Of a stretch of 64,000 nt of DNA, positions 1 to 8,357 are shown piece after piece. Source of the DNA: an uncultured Cellvibrio sp. (GTDB lineage: Bacteria > Pseudomonadota > Gammaproteobacteria > Pseudomonadales > Cellvibrionaceae); NCBI GenBank assembly GCA_937958105.1, contig CALFXJ010000054.1:7115-71114 (forward strand), in the 5' to 3' direction. The position numbers were made by a program, and so were the translations under genes. Under the pieces are notes generated by a model that saw nothing but the letters and a program-made list of their open reading frames with translations, was not told where the DNA came from and did no database searches. The first letter of the stretch is position 1. The number at the start of each line of letters is the position of its first letter.

Positions 1-818
1 TAATGGATCGGCAGAATGCGCTGGCCGCCTATCAGGAAGAGCATGGCATCATTGCCACCACCGACCGTCTGGATCTGGAGACCTCCAAGCTGACGGAACT
101 GTCCTCCATGCTGCTGGCCGTTCAGGGGCAACGGCTTGATGAGCAGAGCCGCAGCAAACAGCTGGATGGCAGCAAACCCGGTGCATTGCCGGAGCACGTG
201 CTGACCAATCCGCAGGTCCAGAAGATTTCCGATGAACTGTCCAAAGCCCAGGCACGGCGGGCTGAAGTCGGCGCCCAGGTGGGCAGCAACCACCCTATGT
301 ACCGTCAGGCGCAGCGCGAAGTGGAAGCTCTGCAGACTCAGTTGCAACGGACACTTAATCAGGTGGGCGGCATCCTGCGTTCCTCGGTGGAGCTTTCGCA
401 AAGCCGCGAGGAACAGCTGAAAGCGGAAGTGGCCGCACAGAAAGAATACGTGCTGCAACTCAACCGTAGCCGCAACCAGCTGACCTTGCTGCGGCAGGAA
501 GTGGACAATGCCCAGGCCGCCTATGATGCTGCCCTCGCCCGCGCCTCACAGACCAAGCTGGAAAGCCGCATTGCACTCACCGATGTAGCCATCCTCAACA
601 CGGCGGCAGTCCCCACCAAACCTACGGAACCCAAGCCTGCATTAAACCTGCTCATCGCTACGGTGCTGGGGCTCCTGCTGGGCACGGCGGTTGCCCTGTG
701 CTGGGAGTGGATTGATCGCCGGGTACGCAGCGGTGACGAACTGGAAGCCAGCCTGGGTATCCCGGTATTGGCTTATATACCCCTCGAGCGGAACTGGCCT
801 AAAAGGGAGATCAAGTAA
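1..818 (+). CDS. epsF: Chain-length determinant protein, EpsF/GumC type (5' partial)
   Basis: C-terminal part of a Wzz/EpsF-type inner-membrane protein that controls polymer length and links the periplasmic polymerisation machinery to export. The reading frame is open to the window edge, so the first ATG at 3 is probably internal and the N-terminal transmembrane helix and Wzz domain lie outside. What remains is a long coiled-coil-forming, Gln/Glu/Arg-rich periplasmic stretch (about residues 65-190), a proline-rich turn (PTKPTEPKPALNLL) and the second membrane helix (about 215-238), then a short cytoplasmic tail. The stop overlaps the next start by one base (TAATG), so translation of the kinase-like partner is coupled. 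The polymerase and glycosyltransferases follow on the same strand. Confidence 0.85.
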   Translation, partial: MDRQNALAAYQEEHGIIATTDRLDLETSKLTELSSMLLAVQGQRLDEQSRSKQLDGSKPGALPEHVLTNPQVQKISDELSKAQARRAEVGAQVGSNHPMYRQAQREVEALQTQLQRTLNQVGGILRSSVELSQSREEQLKAEVAAQKEYVLQLNRSRNQLTLLRQEVDNAQAAYDAALARASQTKLESRIALTDVAILNTAAVPTKPTEPKPALNLLIATVLGLLLGTAVALCWEWIDRRVRSGDELEASLGIPVLAYIPLERNWPKREIK

Positions 819-1693
819 TGAACAACCTTGCACACGCTACAGCCGACGATGTTCAAGTCCCCAGCGCTCGCGTCAAGATGGGCCATATGCTGGTGGACAC
901 CGGCAAGATCACCGCTGCGGATCTCAAAGCTATCATCGCTCTTCAGAATGAACGGGGCATTCGCTTCGGCGAAGCCGCCCTGCTGCTGGGGCTGGTCAGC
1001 CCCGCTGACATCAGGGCTGTGCTGGCCCGGCAGTTTGCTTACACTTCAGTACCCGACTCCGCGACCAGACTGGCCCCGACCCTGACGGCGGTGTTCCGCC
1101 CGGAAAGCACAGAGGTAGAAGCGCTGCGCAGCCTGCGCAGCGAACTGATGCTGCGTTACTTCAATACTGCACCCAACCAGAGCCTGGCAGTGGTAGGCGC
1201 GGAGGATGCTGAGACTATCGCGCGCACCACGGCCAACCTGGCCATCGTCTTCTCCCAGATGGGTATGCGGACGCTGTTGATTGACAGCAACCTGCGGGAG
1301 TCCCAGCTGCACAAACTCTTCGGCGTAGACAGCCGGCAGCCGGGCCTTGCTGATCTGATTGCTGACCGCGCGCGCATCCAGCCGCTGCCGGTAGCAACGC
1401 TGCAATCGCTGTGGTTGCTGCCGGCCGGGACCCAGGCACCCAACCCTCAGGAACTCCTGTCCGGCAAGAATTACCGTGAATATATCGGTGAGCTGACGCG
1501 GCGTTTCGATGTAACCCTGATCAGCACCTCACCCATGTCCCTCAATCGAGACGCCCAGCTGGTTGCAGCTCACGCCGGTGCGGCTCTGCTGATCGCACAA
1601 CAGCACAGCTCGCGTATGAAAGATCTTGAGGCCCTGTGCACCAGTCTATGGGGCGTCGGTGTGCGCGTGGTCGGGGCAGCGCTGCGGCAGTAA
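818..1693 (+). CDS. epsG: EpsG/CpsD-type tyrosine autokinase homologue, probably inactive
   Basis: A 291-residue homologue of the cytoplasmic BY-kinase partner of EpsF. Residues 20-75 form a small MshEN/GspE-N-like helical module, as in EpsG proteins; residues 90-290 are the CpsD/MinD-like fold, with recognisable landmarks such as ANLAIVFSQMGMRTLLID and NPQELLSG. Key motifs are degraded. The Walker A loop, usually GEGRS or GKT, reads GAEDAETIARTTANLA. The A' motif is IDSNLR instead of IDADLR. The Walker B aspartate is replaced (LISTSP in place of LIDTPP). There is no tyrosine-rich tail. It may act as a non-catalytic scaffold for EpsF. Fold assignment is firm; loss of activity is inference from the missing residues. 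Confidence 0.8.
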   Translation: MNNLAHATADDVQVPSARVKMGHMLVDTGKITAADLKAIIALQNERGIRFGEAALLLGLVSPADIRAVLARQFAYTSVPDSATRLAPTLTAVFRPESTEVEALRSLRSELMLRYFNTAPNQSLAVVGAEDAETIARTTANLAIVFSQMGMRTLLIDSNLRESQLHKLFGVDSRQPGLADLIADRARIQPLPVATLQSLWLLPAGTQAPNPQELLSGKNYREYIGELTRRFDVTLISTSPMSLNRDAQLVAAHAGAALLIAQQHSSRMKDLEALCTSLWGVGVRVVGAALRQ

Positions 1694-1717
1694 TGGCTGT
1701 TGAGCGGAGAATTCGCC

Positions 1718-3082
1718 ATGGGATCTGTACGGTATCAAGCACCACCCGTCCTGCTGGCTACGCCACTGCCCGCCGGTAACGCGCCGCTTCAGCACGCGTC
1801 ATCCACGGCCGTGTTCGAGCAGCGGCTGGTACTGGCAATCATGACCGCCGCCGTGGTGTATCAGGCGATCCTGTGCCTGATCAACACCCAGGTATTCTCC
1901 ATATCGAGGGCTATGGTGGGCATGGCCGAAGCGATGATTCTGGCTGCCTGTCTGCCGATCCTTGTGCGCCGGTTACTGCCGGGGGTCATCATCATCCTGA
2001 CCTTGATGGGTGCCCTGCTCTGCCTGCTGACGCTGGTAAGCGGAGAGATAGAGATCAAGGCCTTCCGTGATCTGCTGATTCCCCTCGCGTTCTTTTGGCT
2101 CGGCTGCAATGTAGGGCGGCCGGAGGTAGCCGACCGCGCACTGACCTACGCCTTCAGCGTCGTGTTGATCATGGGGTTGTTTGAATTTTTTCTGCTTGAT
2201 CTGTACACCGAGTTTTTCAATATCTTCGGCTACTACGTCAACATCGGAAATCTGCAGGTCATCACTGAATATGTCCGCGACAGCAAGCTGCAGATGAATG
2301 GCATCCGGCCTGACGGTATCGGCCGTACTCTGCTGCCCGGTCTGCTGGGTAGCCACCGGGTTTCTTCGGTTTTCCTTGAGCCGGTCTCTCTTGGTAATTT
2401 CGCCTCCATTACTGCTGCCTGGGGATTGAGCCGCGACAAATCTGAATGGCGCAAAGGGGCGTTCTTCGTCATCGCCGCTATTGTGTTGATGGTGCTGGCA
2501 GATTCACGCTTTGCGCTGATGTCTGTGTCCTTGATGATTGCCATCCGTGTGCTGCTCAGCGGCAGCGCTATCTACCTGGCGATCCTCGCCCCCTTCGGCG
2601 CCATTGCGATTGTACTGGTTACCGGCTACCTGATCCCCGAGCGCATCGGGGATACCTTCCTCGGCCGGTTGGCCATCAGCGGCTGGGCGCTGGCTGAGTT
2701 CGATGCAGCCATGCTGCTGGGGGTTGCGCCGGGAGAAAACTTTGCCGACATGGGTTATGCCTATGTCATCTCTACCTTCAGTCTGCCCCTGTGTCTGCTG
2801 TTGTGGTTCAGCCTCTGGCTGCTCAACATTCCGGACGAACGTGGCCAGCGCTTCCGCGCCTTTATTTCCATCTACATCGCCTTGATCCTCTGCGTCAGCG
2901 GGACCTCGCTGTTTGCCTTCAAAACTGCTGCGATGCTCTGGTTCCTGGTGGGCTGCACGCTGCGCAATCCGGCCCCGGATGCGCCCTCGTCACAGCCGCT
3001 GATCGAGCGCGTCCGCAAATTTCATGAAGCTTATTCCCAAAGCCCTATCGAGCAAGTCACCCGGAGGAAGGATGTCCATTAA
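1718..3082 (+). CDS. gumE: GumE-type exopolysaccharide polymerase (Wzy-like membrane protein)
   Basis: About 454 residues with some ten hydrophobic helices, a polytopic inner-membrane protein of the size of the xanthan polymerase GumE. Several stretches match what I recall of GumE, including RTLLPGLLGSHRVSSVFLEP (residues about 205-225), ADSRFALM and LCVSGTSLFAF near the C-terminus. It would join lipid-linked repeat units on the periplasmic face. An in-frame TTG lies at 1700, but GCGGAGA seven bases before ATG 1718 supports the later start. The end overlaps the next gene by 11 bases. The gene follows epsF/epsG as part of one plus-strand operon. Confidence 0.85.
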   Translation: MGSVRYQAPPVLLATPLPAGNAPLQHASSTAVFEQRLVLAIMTAAVVYQAILCLINTQVFSISRAMVGMAEAMILAACLPILVRRLLPGVIIILTLMGALLCLLTLVSGEIEIKAFRDLLIPLAFFWLGCNVGRPEVADRALTYAFSVVLIMGLFEFFLLDLYTEFFNIFGYYVNIGNLQVITEYVRDSKLQMNGIRPDGIGRTLLPGLLGSHRVSSVFLEPVSLGNFASITAAWGLSRDKSEWRKGAFFVIAAIVLMVLADSRFALMSVSLMIAIRVLLSGSAIYLAILAPFGAIAIVLVTGYLIPERIGDTFLGRLAISGWALAEFDAAMLLGVAPGENFADMGYAYVISTFSLPLCLLLWFSLWLLNIPDERGQRFRAFISIYIALILCVSGTSLFAFKTAAMLWFLVGCTLRNPAPDAPSSQPLIERVRKFHEAYSQSPIEQVTRRKDVH

Positions 3083-4205
3083 CGTCACCCATATTGTTCG
3101 CCAGTATTTGCCGTCCGTGGGCGGCATGGAAGAAGTGGTGCGTAACATCGCCATGCATCAGGCCCGCACAGGACAGCAGCACACCCGCATCATCACGCTG
3201 GACCGGTTGTTCAGGAACACCAGCGAACGTCTGCCCAAACGGGAAGAGATCGGCGGCGTAGAGGTGGTGCGCCTGCCGTACTACGGCTCCAGCCGCTATC
3301 CGCTCTGCCCGAGCATCCTGGGGCAATTGGGATCTACGGATGTCGTTCACGTTCACGGGGTGGATTTTTTCTACGACTTTCTGGCAGTTACCAAGTGGTG
3401 GCACCGCCGTCCGCTGGTGTTGTCGACCCACGGCGGCTTCTTTCACACCAGCTTCGCCTCCCGCATGAAAGAAGCCTACTTTGCCACCGTGACCCGGTTG
3501 TCCGCGAAGGCTTACAACCAGGTGGTGGCTACCAGTGCCAACGATGGCCAGCTGTTCAGCCGCATCATGAGCGAACCCAAACTGAAAGTGATCGAGAACG
3601 GCGTCGACGTGGATAAATACCACGACCAGTCTTCACGGACTTTACAACCGACGCTGATGTATTTCGGCCGCTGGTCGTCCAACAAAGGGCTGCTGGAAGC
3701 GCTGCAACTGATGGCGCAGCTCAAGGTGCGGGATCCGCGCTGGCGGCTGATCATCGCGGGGCGCGAGTATGACCACAGCCTCGCAGAGCTGCAGGGTCGG
3801 GTGGCGGAGCTGGGGATTCAGGATCATGTGCAGCTGGCTGCCAATCCCAGCGACGAGGAAATCCGCAGCCTGCTGCAACAGGCAAGTTACTTTATCTGTC
3901 TGTCACGCCACGAAGGATTCGGGATAGCGCCTATCGAAGGCATGAGCGCGGGGCTGACTCCGCTGCTCAGCGATATTCCTCCTTTCCAGCGCTTGGCAAA
4001 ACGCTCCGGTCTGGGCTTCACTATCAGTACCAACGCACCGTTGGACACCGCCATAGACAGTCTCCTGCAGCTTCATGCGGAGGGGCAGGATGCCTATCTT
4101 GCGCGGCGGCGGATTGCCATGTCCTTTTCCCGGCAGTACGCCTGGCCCAGAGTAGCTGAGCGCTACCTGGAGTTATACGACAAGTTAGGAGGTCGACCAT
4201 CATGA
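3072..4205 (+). CDS. gumH: GumH-type alpha-mannosyltransferase (GT4)
   Basis: GT-B glycosyltransferase of about 377 residues. The N-terminal motif HIVRQYLPSVGGMEEVVRN, the VHGVDFFYDFL and STHGGFFHT segments and the C-terminal donor-site motif SRHEGFGIAPIEGMSAGL (E-x7-E type) closely follow xanthan GumH, which adds the first, GDP-mannose-derived mannose to the lipid-linked cellobiose. Sugar identity is inferred from this similarity. The start at 3072 is preceded by GGAGGAAGG and leaves an 11-base overlap with the polymerase gene; an upstream in-frame ATG at 3024 lacks such a site. The stop overlaps the GH5 start (ATGA). Confidence 0.88.
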   Translation: MSINVTHIVRQYLPSVGGMEEVVRNIAMHQARTGQQHTRIITLDRLFRNTSERLPKREEIGGVEVVRLPYYGSSRYPLCPSILGQLGSTDVVHVHGVDFFYDFLAVTKWWHRRPLVLSTHGGFFHTSFASRMKEAYFATVTRLSAKAYNQVVATSANDGQLFSRIMSEPKLKVIENGVDVDKYHDQSSRTLQPTLMYFGRWSSNKGLLEALQLMAQLKVRDPRWRLIIAGREYDHSLAELQGRVAELGIQDHVQLAANPSDEEIRSLLQQASYFICLSRHEGFGIAPIEGMSAGLTPLLSDIPPFQRLAKRSGLGFTISTNAPLDTAIDSLLQLHAEGQDAYLARRRIAMSFSRQYAWPRVAERYLELYDKLGGRPS

Positions 4206-5248
4206 AATCCCTTTTCCATTCTCTCATCTGCCTGACGCTGACATTCTTCGTATCAGTGGCCCATGCCAACACCTGTCTCAGCTCGCCGCGTCTCACCGGA
4301 GTCAACATCGCCGGTGCGGAATTCAACGCAAAACGTCTGCCCGGCGTTATCTTCAAGGATTACACCTACCCGAAAGACTCTGAGCTGGCCTACATTGCCG
4401 CGCAGGGTGCCAATGTAATCCGCCTGCCGTTTCGCTGGGAGCGGCTGCAGCCGGAACCGAACAAGCCCTTCAACGGCGATGAACTCAAGCGTCTGAAAAA
4501 TACGGTTAACAAGGCCAGCGCCCAAGGCCTGTGTGTCATCCTCGACGTGCACAACTATGCGGAATACTACGGCGAATCTTTCGAGGACAAACCCGCGCTG
4601 GAGAGCGCCTTCATCGATCTGTGGCGCCGCCTGGCCAAAGAATTCACCGACCCGACGCAGACCATCTTCGGCCTGATGAACGAACCGGCCCATACCCCTG
4701 TCGCCAACTGGGCCGCCCTGGCCAAACGCACGGTAAAGATGCTGCGTGACGAAGGCTCCACCAATCAGATCTTTGTGGCCGGCGGCAGCTGGAGCGGCCT
4801 GCACGACTGGTTCAAACCCAAGGGTGACACCTCCAACGCGGCGGAATTTGCCGACCTGAAAGACCCCCTCAAACGCACCACCATCGAAGTGCATCAATAT
4901 GCCGACGAATGGTATTCCGGCACCAACACCGACTGTCATCCACCGGAGCACTTCGACCCCCGCTTCGAACGCATCAGTGCCTGGGCCGAAGAACACAAGC
5001 AGCAGCTGTTTCTGGGTGAATTCGGTATGGCCACCACAAAAGAATGCCTGGAAGTGCTGGAACGCTTTTTATCGCTGATGAAAGGCCCCGCCTGGAAAGG
5101 CTGGACTTACTGGGCCGCCGGTGGCTGGTGGGGCGACTACCCCTTTGCACTGAACACCAACGCCGCTACGCCATCCTTGCAGTGGAAGCTGCTGAAAGAT
5201 CATTTTTATATCGTCAACCCGCCTAATCCACCGGAGCCGGTGAATTAA
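4202..5248 (+). CDS. Secreted GH5 family glycoside hydrolase (cellulase-like)
   Basis: A 348-residue protein with a typical Sec signal peptide (cut probably after AHA, residue 22) and a single GH5 TIM-barrel domain. GLMNEPAHT (about residue 161) carries the acid/base glutamate, and LFLGEFGMA (about 274) carries the nucleophile. RLPFRWERLQ and HQYAD are further family landmarks. GH5 enzymes cut beta-1,4-glucans; the xanthan-type backbone is a beta-1,4-glucan, so the enzyme probably trims or releases the EPS in the periplasm, much as BcsZ does for cellulose. It overlaps the gumH stop by four bases and sits among the transferases, so it belongs to the biosynthetic operon. Substrate is inference. 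Confidence 0.85.
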   Translation: MKSLFHSLICLTLTFFVSVAHANTCLSSPRLTGVNIAGAEFNAKRLPGVIFKDYTYPKDSELAYIAAQGANVIRLPFRWERLQPEPNKPFNGDELKRLKNTVNKASAQGLCVILDVHNYAEYYGESFEDKPALESAFIDLWRRLAKEFTDPTQTIFGLMNEPAHTPVANWAALAKRTVKMLRDEGSTNQIFVAGGSWSGLHDWFKPKGDTSNAAEFADLKDPLKRTTIEVHQYADEWYSGTNTDCHPPEHFDPRFERISAWAEEHKQQLFLGEFGMATTKECLEVLERFLSLMKGPAWKGWTYWAAGGWWGDYPFALNTNAATPSLQWKLLKDHFYIVNPPNPPEPVN

Positions 5249-5269
5249 CTCAACGTACGCATTGGGAGC

Positions 5270-6436
5270 ATGCTTATGAATTCTCACGCCGCTGTCATGG
5301 AACAAACGTCTACCGGGACGGATAACTTCCTGGTGCTGTCAGCGCACGACTACCGTTCTCCCCGCAAGGCGAGCATTCACTTCATTGCGGATGAGCTGGC
5401 CAAGCGCGGACCTACACGGTTCTTCTCCCTGCGTTACAGCATCCTTTCCCGTTACACTTCGGACCCGCGGCTGTCGCTGGACGACCAGGCCAACCGTATA
5501 GAGACAGTGCGCGGGATCGACTGCTATCTGTGGAAGACACTGATCCACCCGTTCAACACCCGCCGCTCCTGGCTGCGCCCGGCAGAAAGCATCCTGTACG
5601 GCTGGTACAGCCAGGGACGTAATGAGGTGCTGCGCCAGTGGATCCGGGAGGCAACGGTTATCCTGATGGAAAGCGGCGTGGCCCCGGTGTTCTTCGACCT
5701 GATCAAAGCGCTGAATCCTTCCGCGCGAGTGCTTTATCGCGCGTCGGATTCGCTCGAAGCCATCAACGTCGCCGAGTACGTCAGCCAGGCCTTCGCGCGG
5801 GTGGCCGGCGATATCAACACTATCGCCCTGCCCTCTAAAGCGCTGGCAGACAGTATTCCCAGTCGCCACAATCTGGCCTTCGTACCCCATGGTATTGACC
5901 ACTCAGTGCTGGAAAAAGCTGATCCCTCGCCGTATCAGGGCGACGGCATCCATGCTGTCTCTGTGGGCTCGATGTTGTTTGATCCCACGTTTTTTATCCT
6001 GGCGTCCAAACGATTTCCGGATATTCACTTTCACGTCATAGGTTCAGGCCATCCGCGCCATCCGGGGTACGGCAGCAATGTCACTGTGTACGGCGAGATG
6101 CCTTTCACCGAGACACTGCGTTACATCAAGCATGCCCGTATCGGCATCGCGCCTTATTCCAGTACCAATCTGCCGGCTTATCTGCGCGATACATCGCTGA
6201 AGTTGATTCAGTACGAATTTTTCAAGCTGCCAGCCATCTGCCCGCACTTCATTGCCGCGAATTACCCGACCCGATTCGGTTACACCATCGGTGATGCCGA
6301 CTCTATTGAGCAGGCGATCAATCGTGCGCTGAATCCTGCTCAGCCGCTGGTATCGCGTCAGGTACTAAGCTGGGCGGAAGTCACCGAACGTATGCTTACA
6401 CCGCAATTTTTCCGCGATACGGAGATGACCGCATGA
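5270..6436 (+). CDS. gumK: GumK-type glucuronosyltransferase (GT70)
   Basis: About 388 residues, strongly resembling the xanthan GT70 enzyme GumK, a membrane-associated inverting transferase that adds glucuronic acid from UDP-GlcA to the lipid-linked trisaccharide. Matching landmarks: VLSAHDYRSPRKASIHFIAD near residue 25, HPFNTRRSWLRP near 95, VPHGIDHSVL near 205, VSVGSMLFDPTFF near 225 and IKHARIGIAPYSS near 290. ATG 5270 and ATG 5276 are both possible; GGGAG at 5264-5268 fits the second slightly better. The stop overlaps the next start (ATGA). A uronic acid and later pyruvate would make the polymer acidic. Confidence 0.9.
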   Translation: MLMNSHAAVMEQTSTGTDNFLVLSAHDYRSPRKASIHFIADELAKRGPTRFFSLRYSILSRYTSDPRLSLDDQANRIETVRGIDCYLWKTLIHPFNTRRSWLRPAESILYGWYSQGRNEVLRQWIREATVILMESGVAPVFFDLIKALNPSARVLYRASDSLEAINVAEYVSQAFARVAGDINTIALPSKALADSIPSRHNLAFVPHGIDHSVLEKADPSPYQGDGIHAVSVGSMLFDPTFFILASKRFPDIHFHVIGSGHPRHPGYGSNVTVYGEMPFTETLRYIKHARIGIAPYSSTNLPAYLRDTSLKLIQYEFFKLPAICPHFIAANYPTRFGYTIGDADSIEQAINRALNPAQPLVSRQVLSWAEVTERMLTPQFFRDTEMTA

Positions 6437-7206
6437 ACATGTCCGCCGCCCCGTCACCCGACATCCTGCCGCTGGGCGGATTCCCCCTGCTGCGCACAAC
6501 AGCCAGCGAACTTGCCCGGCAACTGCAACGCGCGTTGGAAACCGGAGAGATGCACACCCTGCTTTTTGCCAACACCAACTTCATTGTGAAATGCCAGCCG
6601 ATGAAGGCGGCGATGGCTGAACCGCACACGCTGATCGTCAATGACGGCATCGGCGTGGACATTGCCACCTGGCTGGTACACCGCCGCAAGTTTCCGCAGA
6701 ACCTGAATGGCACAGACTTTACGCCGCAGTTTCTGCACAGTGTACGCGGCAAAGCGCGGGTATTTTTATTCGGCGGCAAACCCGGCATTGCCCAGCGCGC
6801 CGCAGAGACATTGAGAAAAGATTTTGATGTGGAGGTCGTCGGCACCTGTGACGGCTATACCCATGGCGGCGACCCGGAACCGGTGGTCACCGCTATCAAT
6901 GCAAGCCAAGCCAATGTTGTGCTCGTCGCCATGGGCAATCCCATGCAGGAGCAGTGGATTCTCAGCAACCGCACGCACACAACCGCCACAGTATTTATCG
7001 GTGTCGGTGCATTACTGGATTTTCTTGCCGGCGATAAACCCCGGGCTCCCCGGCTTGTGCAACGCCTGCGCCTCGAATGGCTGTATCGCCTGTGTCTGGA
7101 GCCGGCGCGCCTGGCGCGACGCTACACTATCGACATCGCCGTGTTCCTGACGCTGTGTCTGCGCGCCGGCAAACAACAACCTAACCGTGTTCCACTACAG
7201 GATTGA
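6433..7206 (+). CDS. gumM: GumM/WecG/TagA-type glucosyltransferase (GT26)
   Basis: A 257-residue GT26 protein. The family signature is present: TLLFANTNFIVKCQ, the NDGIGVDIA motif with the catalytic-region aspartate (about residues 72-80), LNGTDFTPQFL, FLFGGKPGIAQRA, and VVLVAMGNPMQEQWI (about 155-170), followed by the C-terminal R-rich membrane-association segment. GumM adds the second glucose to Glc-PP-undecaprenol; that role is inferred from the gum-like context. Four-base overlaps at both ends (ATGA) show tight translational coupling with gumK and the next transferase. Confidence 0.88.
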   Translation: MNMSAAPSPDILPLGGFPLLRTTASELARQLQRALETGEMHTLLFANTNFIVKCQPMKAAMAEPHTLIVNDGIGVDIATWLVHRRKFPQNLNGTDFTPQFLHSVRGKARVFLFGGKPGIAQRAAETLRKDFDVEVVGTCDGYTHGGDPEPVVTAINASQANVVLVAMGNPMQEQWILSNRTHTTATVFIGVGALLDFLAGDKPRAPRLVQRLRLEWLYRLCLEPARLARRYTIDIAVFLTLCLRAGKQQPNRVPLQD

Positions 7207-8312
7207 GCATGAAGATCTCATCAGACAGTGACGCACTTTTTACCAGCCAACGCTCTCAAGTGAATGAGCAGACACGCAGCCTGCGTATTCTTGCCTCACC
7301 GGCGTTCTCCAATGAAAAGGTCAACCCTTACAATGCATTGCTCTATCGAGAGATGCAGAAACTGGGGGTACCCGTTGAAGAATACTCCCATAAAAAAGCA
7401 CTGTTTGAACGTTACGATATCGTTCATTTTCATTGGCCTGATGGCTACATGAACGAACGTGGTCTGTTGAAGGCTTGGCAACGTATTATCCTGTTTGTGC
7501 TTATTATGGGTGTCCTGAAACTGAAAGGTACCCGGATCGTATGGACTGCCCACAATGTCGCGCCGCACGATGCGTTTCGGCCGCGGTTGTCCCAGCGGTT
7601 TATGAACTGGTTTATCCAGCGCTGTGATGGTTTCATCTTCATGAGTGAAGACAGCAAAAATGCGTTCTTCAAACATTACCCAGCCCCAGGAAAGCTGGAA
7701 TACGCGATCATTCCTCACGGCCATTACCGCAATTCCTATCCCGCGGCCATTGATCAACAGCAGGCCAAGGCAGCACTGGGTTTATTGCCGGATAAAAAAG
7801 TATTGTTATTCTGCGGCATGATCAAGCCTTACAAAAATGTGGACAATCTTATCCGTGTGTTCAACCAGGCCCGGCTTGAAGATTATTCACTGGTGGTCGC
7901 CGGCAGTCCGGAGACCGGCGCCCTTGCCAATGATATCAAGCATCTGGCAGAAGATAATCCCGATGTTCATCTGTTCCTCCGTTTTATCCCGGATAACGAA
8001 CTGCACACTTATCTCAGCGCTGCGGATATTGTGATCCTGCCGTATCGGGCAATTTTTAATTCCGGGGCGCTGTTGCTGGCCTTATCATTCGACAAACCCG
8101 TTATCGCTCCGCACATCGGCGCCATGGTTGTGTTGCAGAAACAATTGGGTGAAGCATGGATACACAGCTATCGCGATGATATTCAGGCGGAGACGCTGCA
8201 GGAGGCCATCCGCCAGCTGGAGCAGGCGGACCGGCCGCCCGTCTGCCCCCTGGATGAGTACGATTGGGATCATCTGGCGGAAGCCACCATCAAACTGTAT
8301 CAGCGTTTATAG
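7203..8312 (+). CDS. gumI: GumI-like glycosyltransferase (GT94-type)
   Basis: A 369-residue GT-B glycosyltransferase. The N-terminal segment LRILASPAFSNEKVNPYNAL, the VHFHWPDGYMNE motif and TRIVWTAHNVAPHD resemble xanthan GumI, which adds the terminal beta-mannose. The C-terminal half has a Rossmann domain with KKVLLFCGMIKPYKN and the donor-site region LPYRAIFNSGALLLALSFDKPVIAP. A hydrophobic stretch near residue 100 suggests membrane association. It overlaps gumM by four bases. Family placement is moderately secure; the exact sugar is inferred from the neighbours. Confidence 0.75.
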   Translation: MSMKISSDSDALFTSQRSQVNEQTRSLRILASPAFSNEKVNPYNALLYREMQKLGVPVEEYSHKKALFERYDIVHFHWPDGYMNERGLLKAWQRIILFVLIMGVLKLKGTRIVWTAHNVAPHDAFRPRLSQRFMNWFIQRCDGFIFMSEDSKNAFFKHYPAPGKLEYAIIPHGHYRNSYPAAIDQQQAKAALGLLPDKKVLLFCGMIKPYKNVDNLIRVFNQARLEDYSLVVAGSPETGALANDIKHLAEDNPDVHLFLRFIPDNELHTYLSAADIVILPYRAIFNSGALLLALSFDKPVIAPHIGAMVVLQKQLGEAWIHSYRDDIQAETLQEAIRQLEQADRPPVCPLDEYDWDHLAEATIKLYQRL

Positions 8313-8357
8313 CTGAGTCAGTTTCTCGTTTTACTTTTCTAGTCGATATCAACCTAC

